DNA of 64,000 nucleotides from Devosia naphthalenivorans (GCF_003056355.1 NZ_PYVW01000006.1:62001-126000); one strand, 5' to 3'. Positions 16,873-24,757 are shown, counted from the first letter of the stretch. Notes: generated by a model not told the origin, from the sequence alone. Made by a program: numbers and translations.

Positions 16873-18056
16873 CGATTGGTCGCTGGCGCGTTGCGCGGCG
16901 GCAGGTCGTTGGAATAGATATTGTGCAGGCCGACATTGAGGATATCCCGCTCGCCGCACAGGGCCATGGTGATGTCGAGTTCCTTGGCGATGATGTCGAG
17001 CACGCGGGTGACCCCTGCCTCTCCGCCGGCGCCGAGGCCATAGAGCATCGGCCGGCCGATGAAGGTGCCCTTGGCGCCATAGGCAAGCGCCTTGAGCACG
17101 TCCTGGCCGGAGCGGATGCCGCTATCAAGGAAGACTTCGGTGCGGTGGCCGATGGCGTCGATGATCTCGGGCAGTACGCGGATGGTGGACGGCGCGCCGT
17201 CGAGCTGGCGGCCGCCGTGATTGGACACGATCACCGCATCGGCGCCGTTGTCGACTGCAGCGATGGCGTCGTCGGGATCGAGCACGCCCTTCACGATCAC
17301 CGGACCACCGAAGCGCTCCTTGACCCATTTCACGTCGGCCCAGTTCAGGGTCGGATCGAACTGTGAGGCGGTCCATTCCGATAGCGACGCCAGATCGTGC
17401 CCACGCCCATCCACATGGCCCACGATATTGCGGAAGCTATGGCGCTTCGTCTGCAGCATTTGCAGGCACCACAGCGGGTGCTGGATCATTTGCCAGACGG
17501 AATAGGCGTCGAATTTGGGCGGAGTGGACAGGCCATTGTGAATGTCCTTGTGCCGCTGGCCCAGGATCTGCAGGTCCATGGTCAGCACCAGCGCCGAAAC
17601 CTTGGCGGCCTTGGCGCGATCGATCAGCCGCTCGATGAAGGCGCGGTCGCGCATGACATAGAGCTGGAACCAGAACGGGGCCGTGGTGTTCTCGGCGATA
17701 TCCTCGATGGAACAGACGCTCATGGTCGAGAGGGTAAAGGGAATGCCGTATTTTTCGGCGGCCCTGGCGGCCTTGATCTCACCATCGGCGATCTGCATGC
17801 CGCCTGTAGCCGCCGGCGCGATGGCAACCGGCATGGTGACCGGCTTGCCCAGCATGGTCGATTTTAGGTTGCGGCCTTCAAGGTTTACCGCGACCTTCTG
17901 GCGGAGCTTGATCTTGCCGAAATCGCTCTCGTTCTCGCGATAGGTGCTTTCGGTGTAGCTGCCGGTGTCGGCATATTCGAAGAACATCTTGGGCACGCGG
18001 CGGCGGGCAGCCGTCTTCATCTCGTCGACGGTCAGGATCTTGTCGAGTGCGGCCAT
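16869..18056 (-). CDS. lldD: FMN-dependent L-lactate dehydrogenase / alpha-hydroxy-acid oxidase
   Basis: Oxidises L-lactate to pyruvate using FMN and passes electrons to the quinone pool. Family landmarks are RRVPKMFFEYADTGSYTE, MPVAIAPAATGGM, FWFQLYVMRDRAF, VLTMDL, GPVIVKGVLDPDDA, the catalytic His/Arg in SNHGGRQLDGAPS, FLDSGIRSGQDVLKALAYGAKG and GRPMLYGL. Length (395 aa) is normal. GGAG lies 8 nt before the ATG. A CTAACATGTTAG palindrome 32 bp upstream, next to a TTGACG -35-like element, is shared with the sugar-acid genes at 22 and 23 kb. That suggests the physiological L-lactate comes from that pathway. Confidence 0.93.
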   Translation of the reverse strand: MAALDKILTVDEMKTAARRRVPKMFFEYADTGSYTESTYRENESDFGKIKLRQKVAVNLEGRNLKSTMLGKPVTMPVAIAPAATGGMQIADGEIKAARAAEKYGIPFTLSTMSVCSIEDIAENTTAPFWFQLYVMRDRAFIERLIDRAKAAKVSALVLTMDLQILGQRHKDIHNGLSTPPKFDAYSVWQMIQHPLWCLQMLQTKRHSFRNIVGHVDGRGHDLASLSEWTASQFDPTLNWADVKWVKERFGGPVIVKGVLDPDDAIAAVDNGADAVIVSNHGGRQLDGAPSTIRVLPEIIDAIGHRTEVFLDSGIRSGQDVLKALAYGAKGTFIGRPMLYGLGAGGEAGVTRVLDIIAKELDITMALCGERDILNVGLHNIYSNDLPPRNAPATNR

Positions 18057-18087
18057 GCTGATGCTCCGGTTTCGCTTGCCCTAGCAA

Positions 18088-18099
18088 CTAACATGTTAG
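18088..18099. promoter_or_regulatory. Operator palindrome CTAACATGTTAG, copy 1 (lldD)
   Basis: A perfect 12-bp palindrome upstream of lldD. On the minus strand a TTGACG (18106 to 18101) abuts it, so a bound repressor would sit in the -35/-10 spacer. The identical 12-mer is at 22032-22043 and an 11/12 copy at 23276-23287. The FadR-type regulator encoded at 22045 is the obvious candidate ligand. Confidence 0.75.
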
Positions 18100-18410
18100 C
18101 CGTCAATCAGCCGCGCCAAAGCGCCGCCCTCGACGCGGTTTCTTGTCAGCGTGCACGTGGCGAGGCCCTGCCTCGGTAAGTTTTAGTGTGTGAGACAGAG
18201 CCTCGCCACATGCGATGGGATTTTCTGGCGCGCGCGACTCTGGCTCCGGGCCACCATAGACCCGGTAACACTTCCGCTTGCCTGCAGGGATCACGACATC
18301 CCTGCCCCATCTGACAACAACACTAGCCGGTTCGCGCGACCCGCTGGGCGTGAAGTTGGTAGGGGCAGGATAGCGCGTGGGAGATGGAGGGGGAGAAGAT
18401 GGATAGGTTT

Positions 18411-18451
18411 GGGGTGGGACAGGTGGGGTGAGTAGGGTGCAGGGAGTGGGG
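18411..18451 (+). other. G-quadruplex-forming motif in intergenic region
   Basis: Six runs of three or four G on the plus strand are separated by loops of 1, 6, 6, 4 and 3 nt, satisfying the G3+ N1-7 rule for an intramolecular quadruplex with tracts to spare. Additional G runs lie just upstream (18379-18393). The region has no convincing gene; reverse-strand reading gives a low-complexity Pro/Thr string. Confidence 0.6.
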
Positions 18452-18486
18452 TGTCTGCCCCGGAACTTCCACACCCACCGTTGCTT

Positions 18487-18559
18487 CCCTCGGGCCTGAC
18501 CCGAGGGTCTCTCTTCGCTTGTGCCGTGGGGAGAGTGGCCCTCGGGTCGAGCCCGAGGG
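18487..18559. repeat. Paired CCCTCGGG...CCCGAGGG palindromes
   Basis: Two 21-bp imperfect palindromes with arms CCTCGGG/CCCGAGG, at 18487-18507 and 18539-18559, are separated by 31 bp. The layout resembles short intergenic palindromic elements common in this bacterial group. It lies upstream of the lactonase gene. The interval 18107-18708, about 600 bp, otherwise holds only this element and the G-rich tract; I see no believable gene in it. Confidence 0.7.
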
Positions 18560-18708
18560 TGACGATCCGGAGATAATCCAACATTAAGGTTCAGCGGTTG
18601 GATATCCCCGTTCTTGGTCTCACGCCCTGCGCCTCACCGAATAAATCCAGCACCCCCTTGCCGCACGCTCTGCCATCGATTCATATGCGGAAAACAGGAG
18701 GAACCGGC

Positions 18709-19623
18709 ATGGCTCAGGGTGGCGCGGCGCTGGAAATCATCGATCAGAAGTTCAAGCGGCTGACCATTGGGTCGGCGGTGCTTGAGGTGCTGCATGAGGA
18801 TTGCCGTTGGGCGGAGGGGCCGGTGTGGTTCGGCGATGGCGGGTATCTGGTGTGGAGCGACATCCCCAATAACCGGCTGCTGCGCTATATTCCGGAGGTG
18901 GGGGTTTCCACCTTCCGGGCGCCATCGAACTACATCAACGGCAATACGCGCGACCGCGAGGGGCGGCTGGTGTCGTGCTCGCATGGGGCGCGGGCGGTGT
19001 TGCGCACCGAACTCGATGGCACCATCACCACGCTGGTCGACAGCTACAACGGCAAGCGGCTCAATTCGCCCAATGATGTCGTGGTCAAATCCGACGGCAC
19101 GATCTGGTTCACCGATCCGACCTACGGCATTTTGTCAGACTATGAGGGCTATAAATCCGAGCCCGAGCAGCCCGGATGCCATGTCTACCGCTTCGATCCG
19201 GCAGATGGTTCGTTGACCGTGGTGGCCGACGATTTTGCCAAGCCGAACGGGCTGGCTTTTTCGCCCGACGAAAGCATCCTTTATGTGTCTGATACCGGAC
19301 GCAGCCACGATCCCGATGTGCCCACCCATATCCGCCAGTTCAGTGTGAATGGTGCGAAGCTGGGCAATCCCGGGGTGTTCACCGTGCTCGACAATGGTTC
19401 GTCGGACGGCTTCAGGCTCGACACCGATGGCAATATCTGGACCAGCGCCGGGCCGGGGGTGAATGTTTATGATCCGGGCGGGAATTTGCTGGGCCGCATC
19501 AAGACGGGGCACGCGACATCCAATGTCGCCTTTGGCGGGGCGCGGCGCAATCGGCTGTTCATCACAGCCAGCCAGCATTTGATGTCGATCTATGTGACGG
19601 CGACTGGCCTGCAGCGCCCTTGA
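18709..19623 (+). CDS. SMP-30/gluconolactonase-family sugar lactonase
   Basis: This is a six-bladed beta-propeller lactonase that opens an aldonolactone to the free acid. Metal-ligand regions are visible: RWAEGPVWFGDGGYLVWSDIPNNRLLRY (Glu), RLNSPNDVVVKSDGTIWFTDPTYGI (Asn), AKPNGLAFSPDESILYVSDTG (Asn) and GSSDGFRLDTDGNIW (Asp). ATG at 18709 has GGAGG 7 nt upstream; an open extension of 37 codons upstream looks non-coding. It overlaps the following methyltransferase start by 4 nt. Set among FucU, UxaA and FAH genes, it may act on L-fuconolactone or a similar lactone; that substrate is inference. Confidence 0.9.
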   Translation: MAQGGAALEIIDQKFKRLTIGSAVLEVLHEDCRWAEGPVWFGDGGYLVWSDIPNNRLLRYIPEVGVSTFRAPSNYINGNTRDREGRLVSCSHGARAVLRTELDGTITTLVDSYNGKRLNSPNDVVVKSDGTIWFTDPTYGILSDYEGYKSEPEQPGCHVYRFDPADGSLTVVADDFAKPNGLAFSPDESILYVSDTGRSHDPDVPTHIRQFSVNGAKLGNPGVFTVLDNGSSDGFRLDTDGNIWTSAGPGVNVYDPGGNLLGRIKTGHATSNVAFGGARRNRLFITASQHLMSIYVTATGLQRP

Positions 19624-20267
19624 GCGATGCTGCCGCGTTCATAAAGGCCAACCTGCGATTGGAGCCGGTGCCGGGACTATCCGGCATTCGGCTTTACACC
19701 GCACATTCGGGTAGCCGGCTCTCGCGGTTGGCGGACGACGAGGACGCTCCGCCACCTTATTGGGCGTATCAGTGGGCCGGCGGGCTGGCGTTGGCGCAGC
19801 ATTTTCGGCGTGAGCCGGGGGTGGTGCGGGGCAAACGCGTGCTGGATCTGGGTGCTGGATCGGGGCTGGTGGCCATTGCGGCGGCGCAGGTGGGCGCGAC
19901 GGCGTTCGCGGCCGAGATCGATCCGCATGGGCGGGCGGCGATAGGGCTCAATGCGGAGGCCAATGGGGTGGCGGTGGAACTGATCGATGTTGATCTGGCG
20001 GGGGAGCCGCCAGGCGGGATCGACGTGATTGCGGCGGGGGACGTGTTTTATAATGCCGAGGTCGCGGTGCAGATGCTGCCGTTTCTGGAGCGATGTGCGA
20101 GGGCGGGACTGAGCGTGTTGGTCGGCGACCCGGATCGGCGGGATTTGCCCTTGGACTGGCTAACCGAGATTGCAGCCTATCCGGTCGGCGATGTGGGAGA
20201 CACGCGGACAAATACGGAGCGGGTCGGACGGGTTTACGCTTTGACCCACCAACAGACCTCATCCTGA
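19620..20267 (+). CDS. Class I SAM methyltransferase (ETFB/nicotinamide N-methylase-like)
   Basis: The Rossmann SAM-binding motif appears as GKRVLDLGAGSGLVAIAAAQVGA at about residues 72-94, with the acidic motif II in FAAEIDPHGRAAIGLNAEANG. PPPYWAYQWAGGLALAQHF before it is characteristic of the protein-lysine methyltransferase group that includes ETF-beta methyltransferase. TTG at 19620 overlaps the lactonase stop. The last four or five codons lie inside a dispersed repeat (20255-20307), so the original C-terminus may have been replaced. Target protein unknown. Confidence 0.85.
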   Translation: MSDAAAFIKANLRLEPVPGLSGIRLYTAHSGSRLSRLADDEDAPPPYWAYQWAGGLALAQHFRREPGVVRGKRVLDLGAGSGLVAIAAAQVGATAFAAEIDPHGRAAIGLNAEANGVAVELIDVDLAGEPPGGIDVIAAGDVFYNAEVAVQMLPFLERCARAGLSVLVGDPDRRDLPLDWLTEIAAYPVGDVGDTRTNTERVGRVYALTHQQTSS

Positions 20268-20307
20268 GGTTGTCGAACCACGAGGTCTCAAGGCGCAGCT
20301 CAGGATG
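20255..20307. repeat. Dispersed palindromic repeat, GACCTCAT...GTCGAACCACGAG family, partial copy
   Basis: GACCTCATCCTGAGGTTGTC is followed by GAACCACGAGG and ends near GCTCAGGATG. The core TTGTCGAACCA is shared with the 92-bp inverted repeat at 52137-52228. This copy overlaps the 3' end of the methyltransferase gene and supplies its stop codon. Confidence 0.65.
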
Positions 20308-20368
20308 GCCCCCGGCCTGCGCCGGGGTGACATCGAGTGTGTGGTGGACAGGTAGCAGACCCGCCAAC

Positions 20369-21919
20369 CTACATCGTCGCCCCGACCTGCCAGGGCACGA
20401 ACTCGTTGTCGCCATAGCCCAGATCTTCAGACTTGGTGTGCTTACCCGAGGCGATTTCGATCAGCATGTCGAAGATCTGCTGGCCCTTGTCTTCGATGGA
20501 GACGCCTTCGACGATGTCGCCGCAATTGATGTCCATGTCGTCGGTCATGCGGGCATACATGTCCGAATTGGTGGCCAGCTTCATCGATGGCACGGGCTTG
20601 CAGCCATAGGCGGAGCCCCGGCCGGTGGTGAAGGCCAGGATATTGGCGCCGCCAGCCACCTGGCCCGTTGCCGAAACCGGATCAAAGCCGGGGGTGTCCA
20701 TGAAGACGAAGCCCTTTTCGGTCACTGGCTCGGCATATTCGTAGACGGCGGTGAGCGGGGTGGTGCCGCCCTTGGCCGCGGCGCCAAGGGACTTTTCAAG
20801 GATTGTCGTCAGCCCGCCCAGCTTGTTGCCGGGTGAGGGATTGTTGTTCATCTCGCCATGGTTGCGCTGGGTGTAATCTTCCCACCAATGGATGCGGGAG
20901 ATGAGCTTTTCGCCCACTTCGCGGGACACGGCGCGGCGGGTCAGCAGGTGTTCGGCGCCGTAGATTTCGGGTGTTTCCGACAGGATGGCGGTGCCGCCAT
21001 TGCGCACGAGAATATCGGCGGCATAACCGAGCGCCGGATTGGCGGTGATGCCGGAATAGCCATCGGAGCCACCGCATTGCAGCGCCAGCGTCAGGTGGGA
21101 CGCGTCAACCGTTTCGCGCCGCGCCGCAGCGGCGATGGGGAGCATCTCCTTGACCTTCTCGACACCCCACTCGATCATCTTGCGCGTGCCGCCACGCTCC
21201 TGGATGGTCATTGACTGGAAGGTTTCGCCTTCGGAAATGCCGTAGATTTCCTTCATGCGGCCGATCTGGAACACTTCGCAGCCCAGGCCCACCAAGAGCG
21301 CTGCGCCCAGATTGGGGTTGGACGTATAGCCCCATTGGGTGCGCTTGAGGATATCGAAGCCCTCGCCGCGCGATTCCATGCCGCAGCCCGTGCCATGCAC
21401 GAACGGCACGACGCCATCGATCTCGGGATAGTCGTCGAGAATGCCGGAACGGTTCACCGCGTCGGCAACGAATTTGGCGACGGTGGCCGAGCAGTTCACC
21501 GAGGTCAGGATGCCGATATAATTGCGGGTGCCCACCTTGCCATTGGCGCGGCGATAGCCCTGGAAGGTTGCGCGCTGCTCGAGCGGGATCATGTCGGGCG
21601 GAATGGCGCCTTCGGTGAAGGCATAGTCGTGCTTGAGCGTGCCGTCGGCGCCACCCATGCCGCAATTGTGCTCATGCACCCAATCGCCCGGCGGAATGGC
21701 CTCCGAGGCAAAGCCGATGATCTGCCCGAATTTGAGGATCGCCTCGCCCGGCGTGATCGGGCGGGTGGCAAATTTATGCCCCTTGGGAACGCGGCGAACG
21801 ATCGCGACGCCTTGCGGCGTTGGCGTGCCGACATCGAGATTGGCGAGGGCCACGGCGATATTATCGGCGCTGTTGAGCACCAATGTGCGGGCCTCGGGGC
21901 GGATCATGGTTTCGGACAT
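20369..21919 (-). CDS. uxaA: UxaA-family dehydratase (altronate/fuconate dehydratase type)
   Basis: Dehydrates a sugar acid to the 2-keto-3-deoxy acid. An N-terminal SAF-like domain (about residues 1-95, VALANLDVGTPTPQG, ATRPITPGE, GDWVHEHN) is fused to the UxaA catalytic part (GYRRANGKVGTRNYIGILTSVNCSATVA, HGTGCGME, LALQCGGSDGYSGITANPALGYAADIL, GRGSAYGCKPVPSMKLATNSDMY, NCGDIV). Cys residues in CGMES, LQCGGSDG and YGCKP probably bind iron. At 516 aa it is a full-length fused form. It is divergent from the GntR gene, sharing the CTAACATGTTAG operator. Altronate is the classical substrate, but the fucose-type neighbours suggest L-fuconate. Confidence 0.9.
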   Translation of the reverse strand: MSETMIRPEARTLVLNSADNIAVALANLDVGTPTPQGVAIVRRVPKGHKFATRPITPGEAILKFGQIIGFASEAIPPGDWVHEHNCGMGGADGTLKHDYAFTEGAIPPDMIPLEQRATFQGYRRANGKVGTRNYIGILTSVNCSATVAKFVADAVNRSGILDDYPEIDGVVPFVHGTGCGMESRGEGFDILKRTQWGYTSNPNLGAALLVGLGCEVFQIGRMKEIYGISEGETFQSMTIQERGGTRKMIEWGVEKVKEMLPIAAAARRETVDASHLTLALQCGGSDGYSGITANPALGYAADILVRNGGTAILSETPEIYGAEHLLTRRAVSREVGEKLISRIHWWEDYTQRNHGEMNNNPSPGNKLGGLTTILEKSLGAAAKGGTTPLTAVYEYAEPVTEKGFVFMDTPGFDPVSATGQVAGGANILAFTTGRGSAYGCKPVPSMKLATNSDMYARMTDDMDINCGDIVEGVSIEDKGQQIFDMLIEIASGKHTKSEDLGYGDNEFVPWQVGATM

Positions 21920-22031
21920 AGGGCAGCTTTCGGGGGACGGGTCTCAACTTCGCTTTACCCGGTCCGCGATACCGGCCAGATTGCGCGCGGCAATCGGCAG
22001 GAAACGTCGTTGTAAAGCACCACGGCTCTAA

Positions 22032-22043
22032 CTAACATGTTAG
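22032..22043. promoter_or_regulatory. Operator palindrome CTAACATGTTAG, copy 2 (uxaA/gntR)
   Basis: The perfect palindrome lies in the divergent region between uxaA and gntR and ends one base before the first gntR ATG (22045). A regulator bound here would block both promoters, giving autoregulation and control of uxaA. Its closeness to the start implies either a very short 5' leader or use of the ATG at 22051. Confidence 0.8.
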
Positions 22044-22044
22044 C

Positions 22045-22788
22045 ATGAGAATGGCAGCAAGTCCCTATTCTTTTCTCCAGCGCCCGGCGGCCCTGACGCG
22101 CGGCAATGTCACGGCCGAAGTCACCGCCGTGATCCGCGACGCCATCGTGCGGCTGGACCTTGCCCCGGGCAGCATGATCGACAAGACGCTGATCTGCAAC
22201 GAGCTGGGCGTCTCGCGCTTTCCGGTGAGCGAAGCGCTGGGGCGGCTGCAGATCGAGGGGCTGGTGGATATCGCGCCGCAGCGCGGCTCGACCGTATCGC
22301 TGGTGCGGATCGCCGATGTGCGTGAATACATGCTGATCCGCAAGGGGCTGGAATCGGAAGCCCTGCGCGTCCTGATCGGCAGCCACGATGCCGAACTCAC
22401 GGCGGCGCTTCATGCCAACATGGCCCTGCAGCGCGAGGCCGCCGAGCGCGACGACGCAGAAAGCTTTCACCAGGTGGATATCGATTTCCACGACATCATC
22501 TTCCGCTCGATGCGCTTCACCAAGATCAAGGGGATCATCGATTCAGCGCGGGCAAATCTGGATCGCGCCCGCCGGCTGATCATCACGCCGCGCCGGCTGG
22601 CGCTGACCATTGCCGAACACCAGGCGATCTTCGACGGCATTCTGGCGCAAGATCAGGAGCAGGCAATCCGCGCCATTCGCGCCCATATCGACGCGGTGAT
22701 GGTGGAATTGTTCGCCTTCGCCCGCGAGCATCCTGACCTGTTCGACGACGGCGACACGCTCGACCGCGACTCGTTTCCCTTCGGCTGA
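22045..22788 (+). CDS. GntR/FadR-family (FCD) transcriptional regulator
   Basis: The N-terminal winged helix (VTAVIRDAIVRLDLAPGSMIDKTLICNELGVSRFPVSEALGRLQIEGLVDIAPQRGSTV) is followed by an all-helical FCD effector domain. The metal-ligand pattern of that domain is visible in FHQVDIDFHDIIF, AEHQAIFDGIL and AIRAHIDAVMVEL (Asp/His, His, His). It probably senses a sugar acid or keto-acid intermediate. It is the likely binder of the CTAACATGTTAG sites at 18088, 22032 and 23276. ATG 22045 or 22051 are both possible; neither has a good ribosome site. fucU follows 14 nt downstream. Confidence 0.92.
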   Translation: MRMAASPYSFLQRPAALTRGNVTAEVTAVIRDAIVRLDLAPGSMIDKTLICNELGVSRFPVSEALGRLQIEGLVDIAPQRGSTVSLVRIADVREYMLIRKGLESEALRVLIGSHDAELTAALHANMALQREAAERDDAESFHQVDIDFHDIIFRSMRFTKIKGIIDSARANLDRARRLIITPRRLALTIAEHQAIFDGILAQDQEQAIRAIRAHIDAVMVELFAFAREHPDLFDDGDTLDRDSFPFG

Positions 22789-22802
22789 GGAGGCCGGCCC
22801 AA

Positions 22803-23237
22803 ATGCTCAAGAACATTCCGCCCATCCTTGGACCCGATCTGCTCGCCATTCTGCGCGCCATGGGGCATGGGGACGAAATTGCCATCGTCGATGCCAATTA
22901 TCCGGCCGATGGCGCGGGGCCGGTGCTGGTGCGGCTCGATGGGGTCAGTGCGACCGATGTGCTCGACGCCATCCTGACGCTGATGCCGCTCGATGATTTC
23001 GTCGATGAAGCAGCCATCTGCATGCAGGTGGTGGGCAATGCCAGCCAGCGCGAACCGGTGATGGATGAGTTCGATGCGATCATTACGAAGCATGAGCCCG
23101 GCATGAAGCTGGCCTCCCTGGAGCGGTTTGCCTTCTATGAGCGCGTGGCCAAGGGCTACGCCATCGTGCAGTCCGGGGAGCGGCGGCTCTATGGCAATAT
23201 CCTGCTCAAGAAGGGCGTTATTCGGCCGCAGGGTTGA
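22803..23237 (+). CDS. fucU: RbsD/FucU-family sugar mutarotase
   Basis: The protein opens LKNIPPILGPDLLAILRAMGHGDEIAIVDANYPA, the FucU/RbsD hallmark with the active-site His in MGHGDE and Asp in VDANYPA. It ends YGNILLKKGV, where the Tyr-Gly-Asn motif contacts the sugar. FucU interconverts alpha and beta anomers of L-fucose (also other pyranoses) in the cytoplasm, speeding entry into catabolism. Length (144 aa) matches FucU. GGAGG lies 9 nt upstream. It is co-directional with gntR and followed by an operator and the FAH gene. Confidence 0.9.
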   Translation: MLKNIPPILGPDLLAILRAMGHGDEIAIVDANYPADGAGPVLVRLDGVSATDVLDAILTLMPLDDFVDEAAICMQVVGNASQREPVMDEFDAIITKHEPGMKLASLERFAFYERVAKGYAIVQSGERRLYGNILLKKGVIRPQG

Positions 23238-23275
23238 GGCACCGAACCGATCAGGCCTGTGTCGGCCTCGACACA

Positions 23276-23287
23276 CTGACATGTTAG
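23276..23287. promoter_or_regulatory. Operator copy 3, CTGACATGTTAG (FAH gene)
   Basis: This site differs from the perfect palindrome at one base (G for A at position 3). Its first six bases, CTGACA, resemble a -35 element, so a bound regulator would occlude a promoter reading into the FAH gene, whose ATG is 38 bp downstream of the site. Confidence 0.7.
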
Positions 23288-23325
23288 CGGCTAAGGCTCG
23301 GGAAAGATTAAGGGAGTATTGATCG

Positions 23326-24177
23326 ATGAAACTGCTGCGTGTGGGCGCCAAGGGCGCGGAAAAGCCGGCAATCCTGGCCGAAGACGGGTCCATTCGCGAC
23401 CTGACCGGCATTGTTGGCGATATCGGCGGCCAGACGCTGACGCCCGAAGGGCTGGCGCGCATCCGCGGCACCGATATCGGTGTATTGCCCAAGCTGGACG
23501 AGGGACAGCGCATCGGACCCTGCGTCGCCAATGTGGGCAAGTTCATCTGCATCGGGCTCAACTATGCCGACCATGCAGCCGAAACCGGCGCAGCAATCCC
23601 GGCCGAGCCGATCATCTTCATGAAGGCCACCAGCGCCATTATCGGCCCCAATGATGATGTGATCATCCCCAAGAATTCGATCAAGCCGGATTGGGAAGTC
23701 GAACTTGGCGTCGTGATCGGCACCGAGGCGCGCTATGTCGATGAAGCGGACGCGATGAATTATGTGGCCGGCTATTGCGTGGTCAACGATGTGAGCGAGC
23801 GTCACTTCCAGACCGAGCGCGGCGGCACCTGGGACAAGGGCAAGGGCAGCGACACTTTCGGCCCCATCGGGCCATGGCTGGTGACGCGGGACGAAGTTGC
23901 CGACCCGCAGAACCTGTCAATGTGGCTCGACGTGGACGGACGCCGCTTCCAGAACGGCTCGACCAAGACCATGATTTTCGGCGTTGCCCATGTGGTGTCC
24001 TACGTCAGCCAGTTCATGAGCCTGCAGCCCGGCGACATCATCTCCACCGGCACCCCGCCCGGCGTCGGCATGGGCATCAAGCCGGAGCCGGTGTGGCTCA
24101 AGCCCGGCAATGTGATGAAGCTGGGGATCGAAGGCCTGGGCGAGCAGCAGCAGAATGTGAAGGCGTATGGGGCTTAG
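23326..24177 (+). CDS. FAH-family hydrolase (2,4-diketo-3-deoxy-L-fuconate hydrolase type)
   Basis: The fumarylacetoacetate hydrolase fold is shown by KFICIGLNYADHAAETGAAIPAEPIIFMKATSAIIGPND, WEVELGVVIGTEARYV, YCVVNDVSERHFQTERGGTWDKGKGSDTFGPIGPWLV and GDIISTGTPPGVGMGIKPEPVWLKPG, including the Glu/Asp metal ligands and catalytic His. The length and WDKGKGSDTFGP are typical of the subfamily that splits 2,4-diketo-3-deoxy-L-fuconate (or the rhamnonate analogue) into pyruvate and L-lactate. GGGAG lies upstream of the ATG, and the GntR operator precedes it. Generic databases may call it ureidoglycolate lyase; the neighbours argue for the sugar-acid role. Confidence 0.9.
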   Translation: MKLLRVGAKGAEKPAILAEDGSIRDLTGIVGDIGGQTLTPEGLARIRGTDIGVLPKLDEGQRIGPCVANVGKFICIGLNYADHAAETGAAIPAEPIIFMKATSAIIGPNDDVIIPKNSIKPDWEVELGVVIGTEARYVDEADAMNYVAGYCVVNDVSERHFQTERGGTWDKGKGSDTFGPIGPWLVTRDEVADPQNLSMWLDVDGRRFQNGSTKTMIFGVAHVVSYVSQFMSLQPGDIISTGTPPGVGMGIKPEPVWLKPGNVMKLGIEGLGEQQQNVKAYGA

Positions 24178-24184
24178 TCTATCA

Positions 24185-24339
24185 GTCGACACCCTCCCCC
24201 TTGCGGGGAGGGATCAAGGGTGGGGGTGGTTTGGCCGCGATATCGGGGCTCTCATACCCCCACCCTGCTCGATGACCGACTTCGCGAAGGGCTAAGTCCT
24301 ATCTCGCTTCCCTCCCCGCAAAGGGGGAGGGTGATCGAC
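24185..24339. repeat. About 155-bp inverted repeat with CCCTCCCC arms
   Basis: The left arm starts GTCGACACCCTCCCCCTTG and the right arm ends with the near inverse (AAGGGGGAGGGTGATCGAC); inner arms AAGGGTGGGGG and CCCCCACCCT also pair. It fills the convergent gap between the FAH and RidA genes. It looks like a miniature intergenic palindromic element and could terminate both transcripts. No gene is visible in it. Confidence 0.75.
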
Positions 24340-24361
24340 TGCGACGCCGGTAAGAAAGTCC

Positions 24362-24757
24362 CTACGGCCTTTTCGCCACCAGATCGATCTCCACTAGCGC
24401 TCCAACAGCCAATGCTGTGACCCCAATCGTCGTGCGTGCCGGTAGTTTCCCAGCCTCAAAGAAACTGGGCCACAGCGCATTGAGCGCGGCGTAGTCGCGT
24501 TCGAACTGCGTCAGGTAGATCCGCACCATGGTGACGTGTTCGAGACCGAGCCCCGTACCGGCCAGCACCAGTTTGAGGTTTTCCACCACGCGACGCGTCT
24601 GTGCCTCGATGCCTTGTGGCAGCGCTGCATCGGGGGCTGCCGGGTCGGTCGGCATTTGTCCGGTCACGAACAACCAGCCATCCGCCTCCACCGCATGCGA
24701 AAACGGCGCCACGGGCCGGGGGCCGGATGCGATCATGTGATGAAGAAGCTGGCTCAT
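24362..24757 (-). CDS. RidA/YjgF-family protein
   Basis: RidA enzymes deaminate reactive enamine/imine intermediates. The trimer-forming fold is recognisable from PVAPFSHAVEADGWLFVTGQMPTDP, VENLKLVLAGTGLGLEHVTMVRIYLTQF, YAALNALWPSFF and PARTTIGVTALAVGALVEIDLVA, containing the active-site Arg (ARTT) and Glu (VEID). ATG at 24757 has GGAG 8 nt upstream; the longer open frame to 24808 lacks such support. At 131 residues it is normal. It is convergent with the FAH gene across a repeat; specific substrate unknown. Confidence 0.9.
   Translation of the reverse strand: MSQLLHHMIASGPRPVAPFSHAVEADGWLFVTGQMPTDPAAPDAALPQGIEAQTRRVVENLKLVLAGTGLGLEHVTMVRIYLTQFERDYAALNALWPSFFEAGKLPARTTIGVTALAVGALVEIDLVAKRP

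Noticed and set aside
18103..18474. Minus-strand 123-codon frame between lldD and the lactonase gene
   Set aside because: It reads a Pro/Thr/Ser string from the G-rich tract and a basic tail, overlaps the operator next to lldD, and has no ribosome site.
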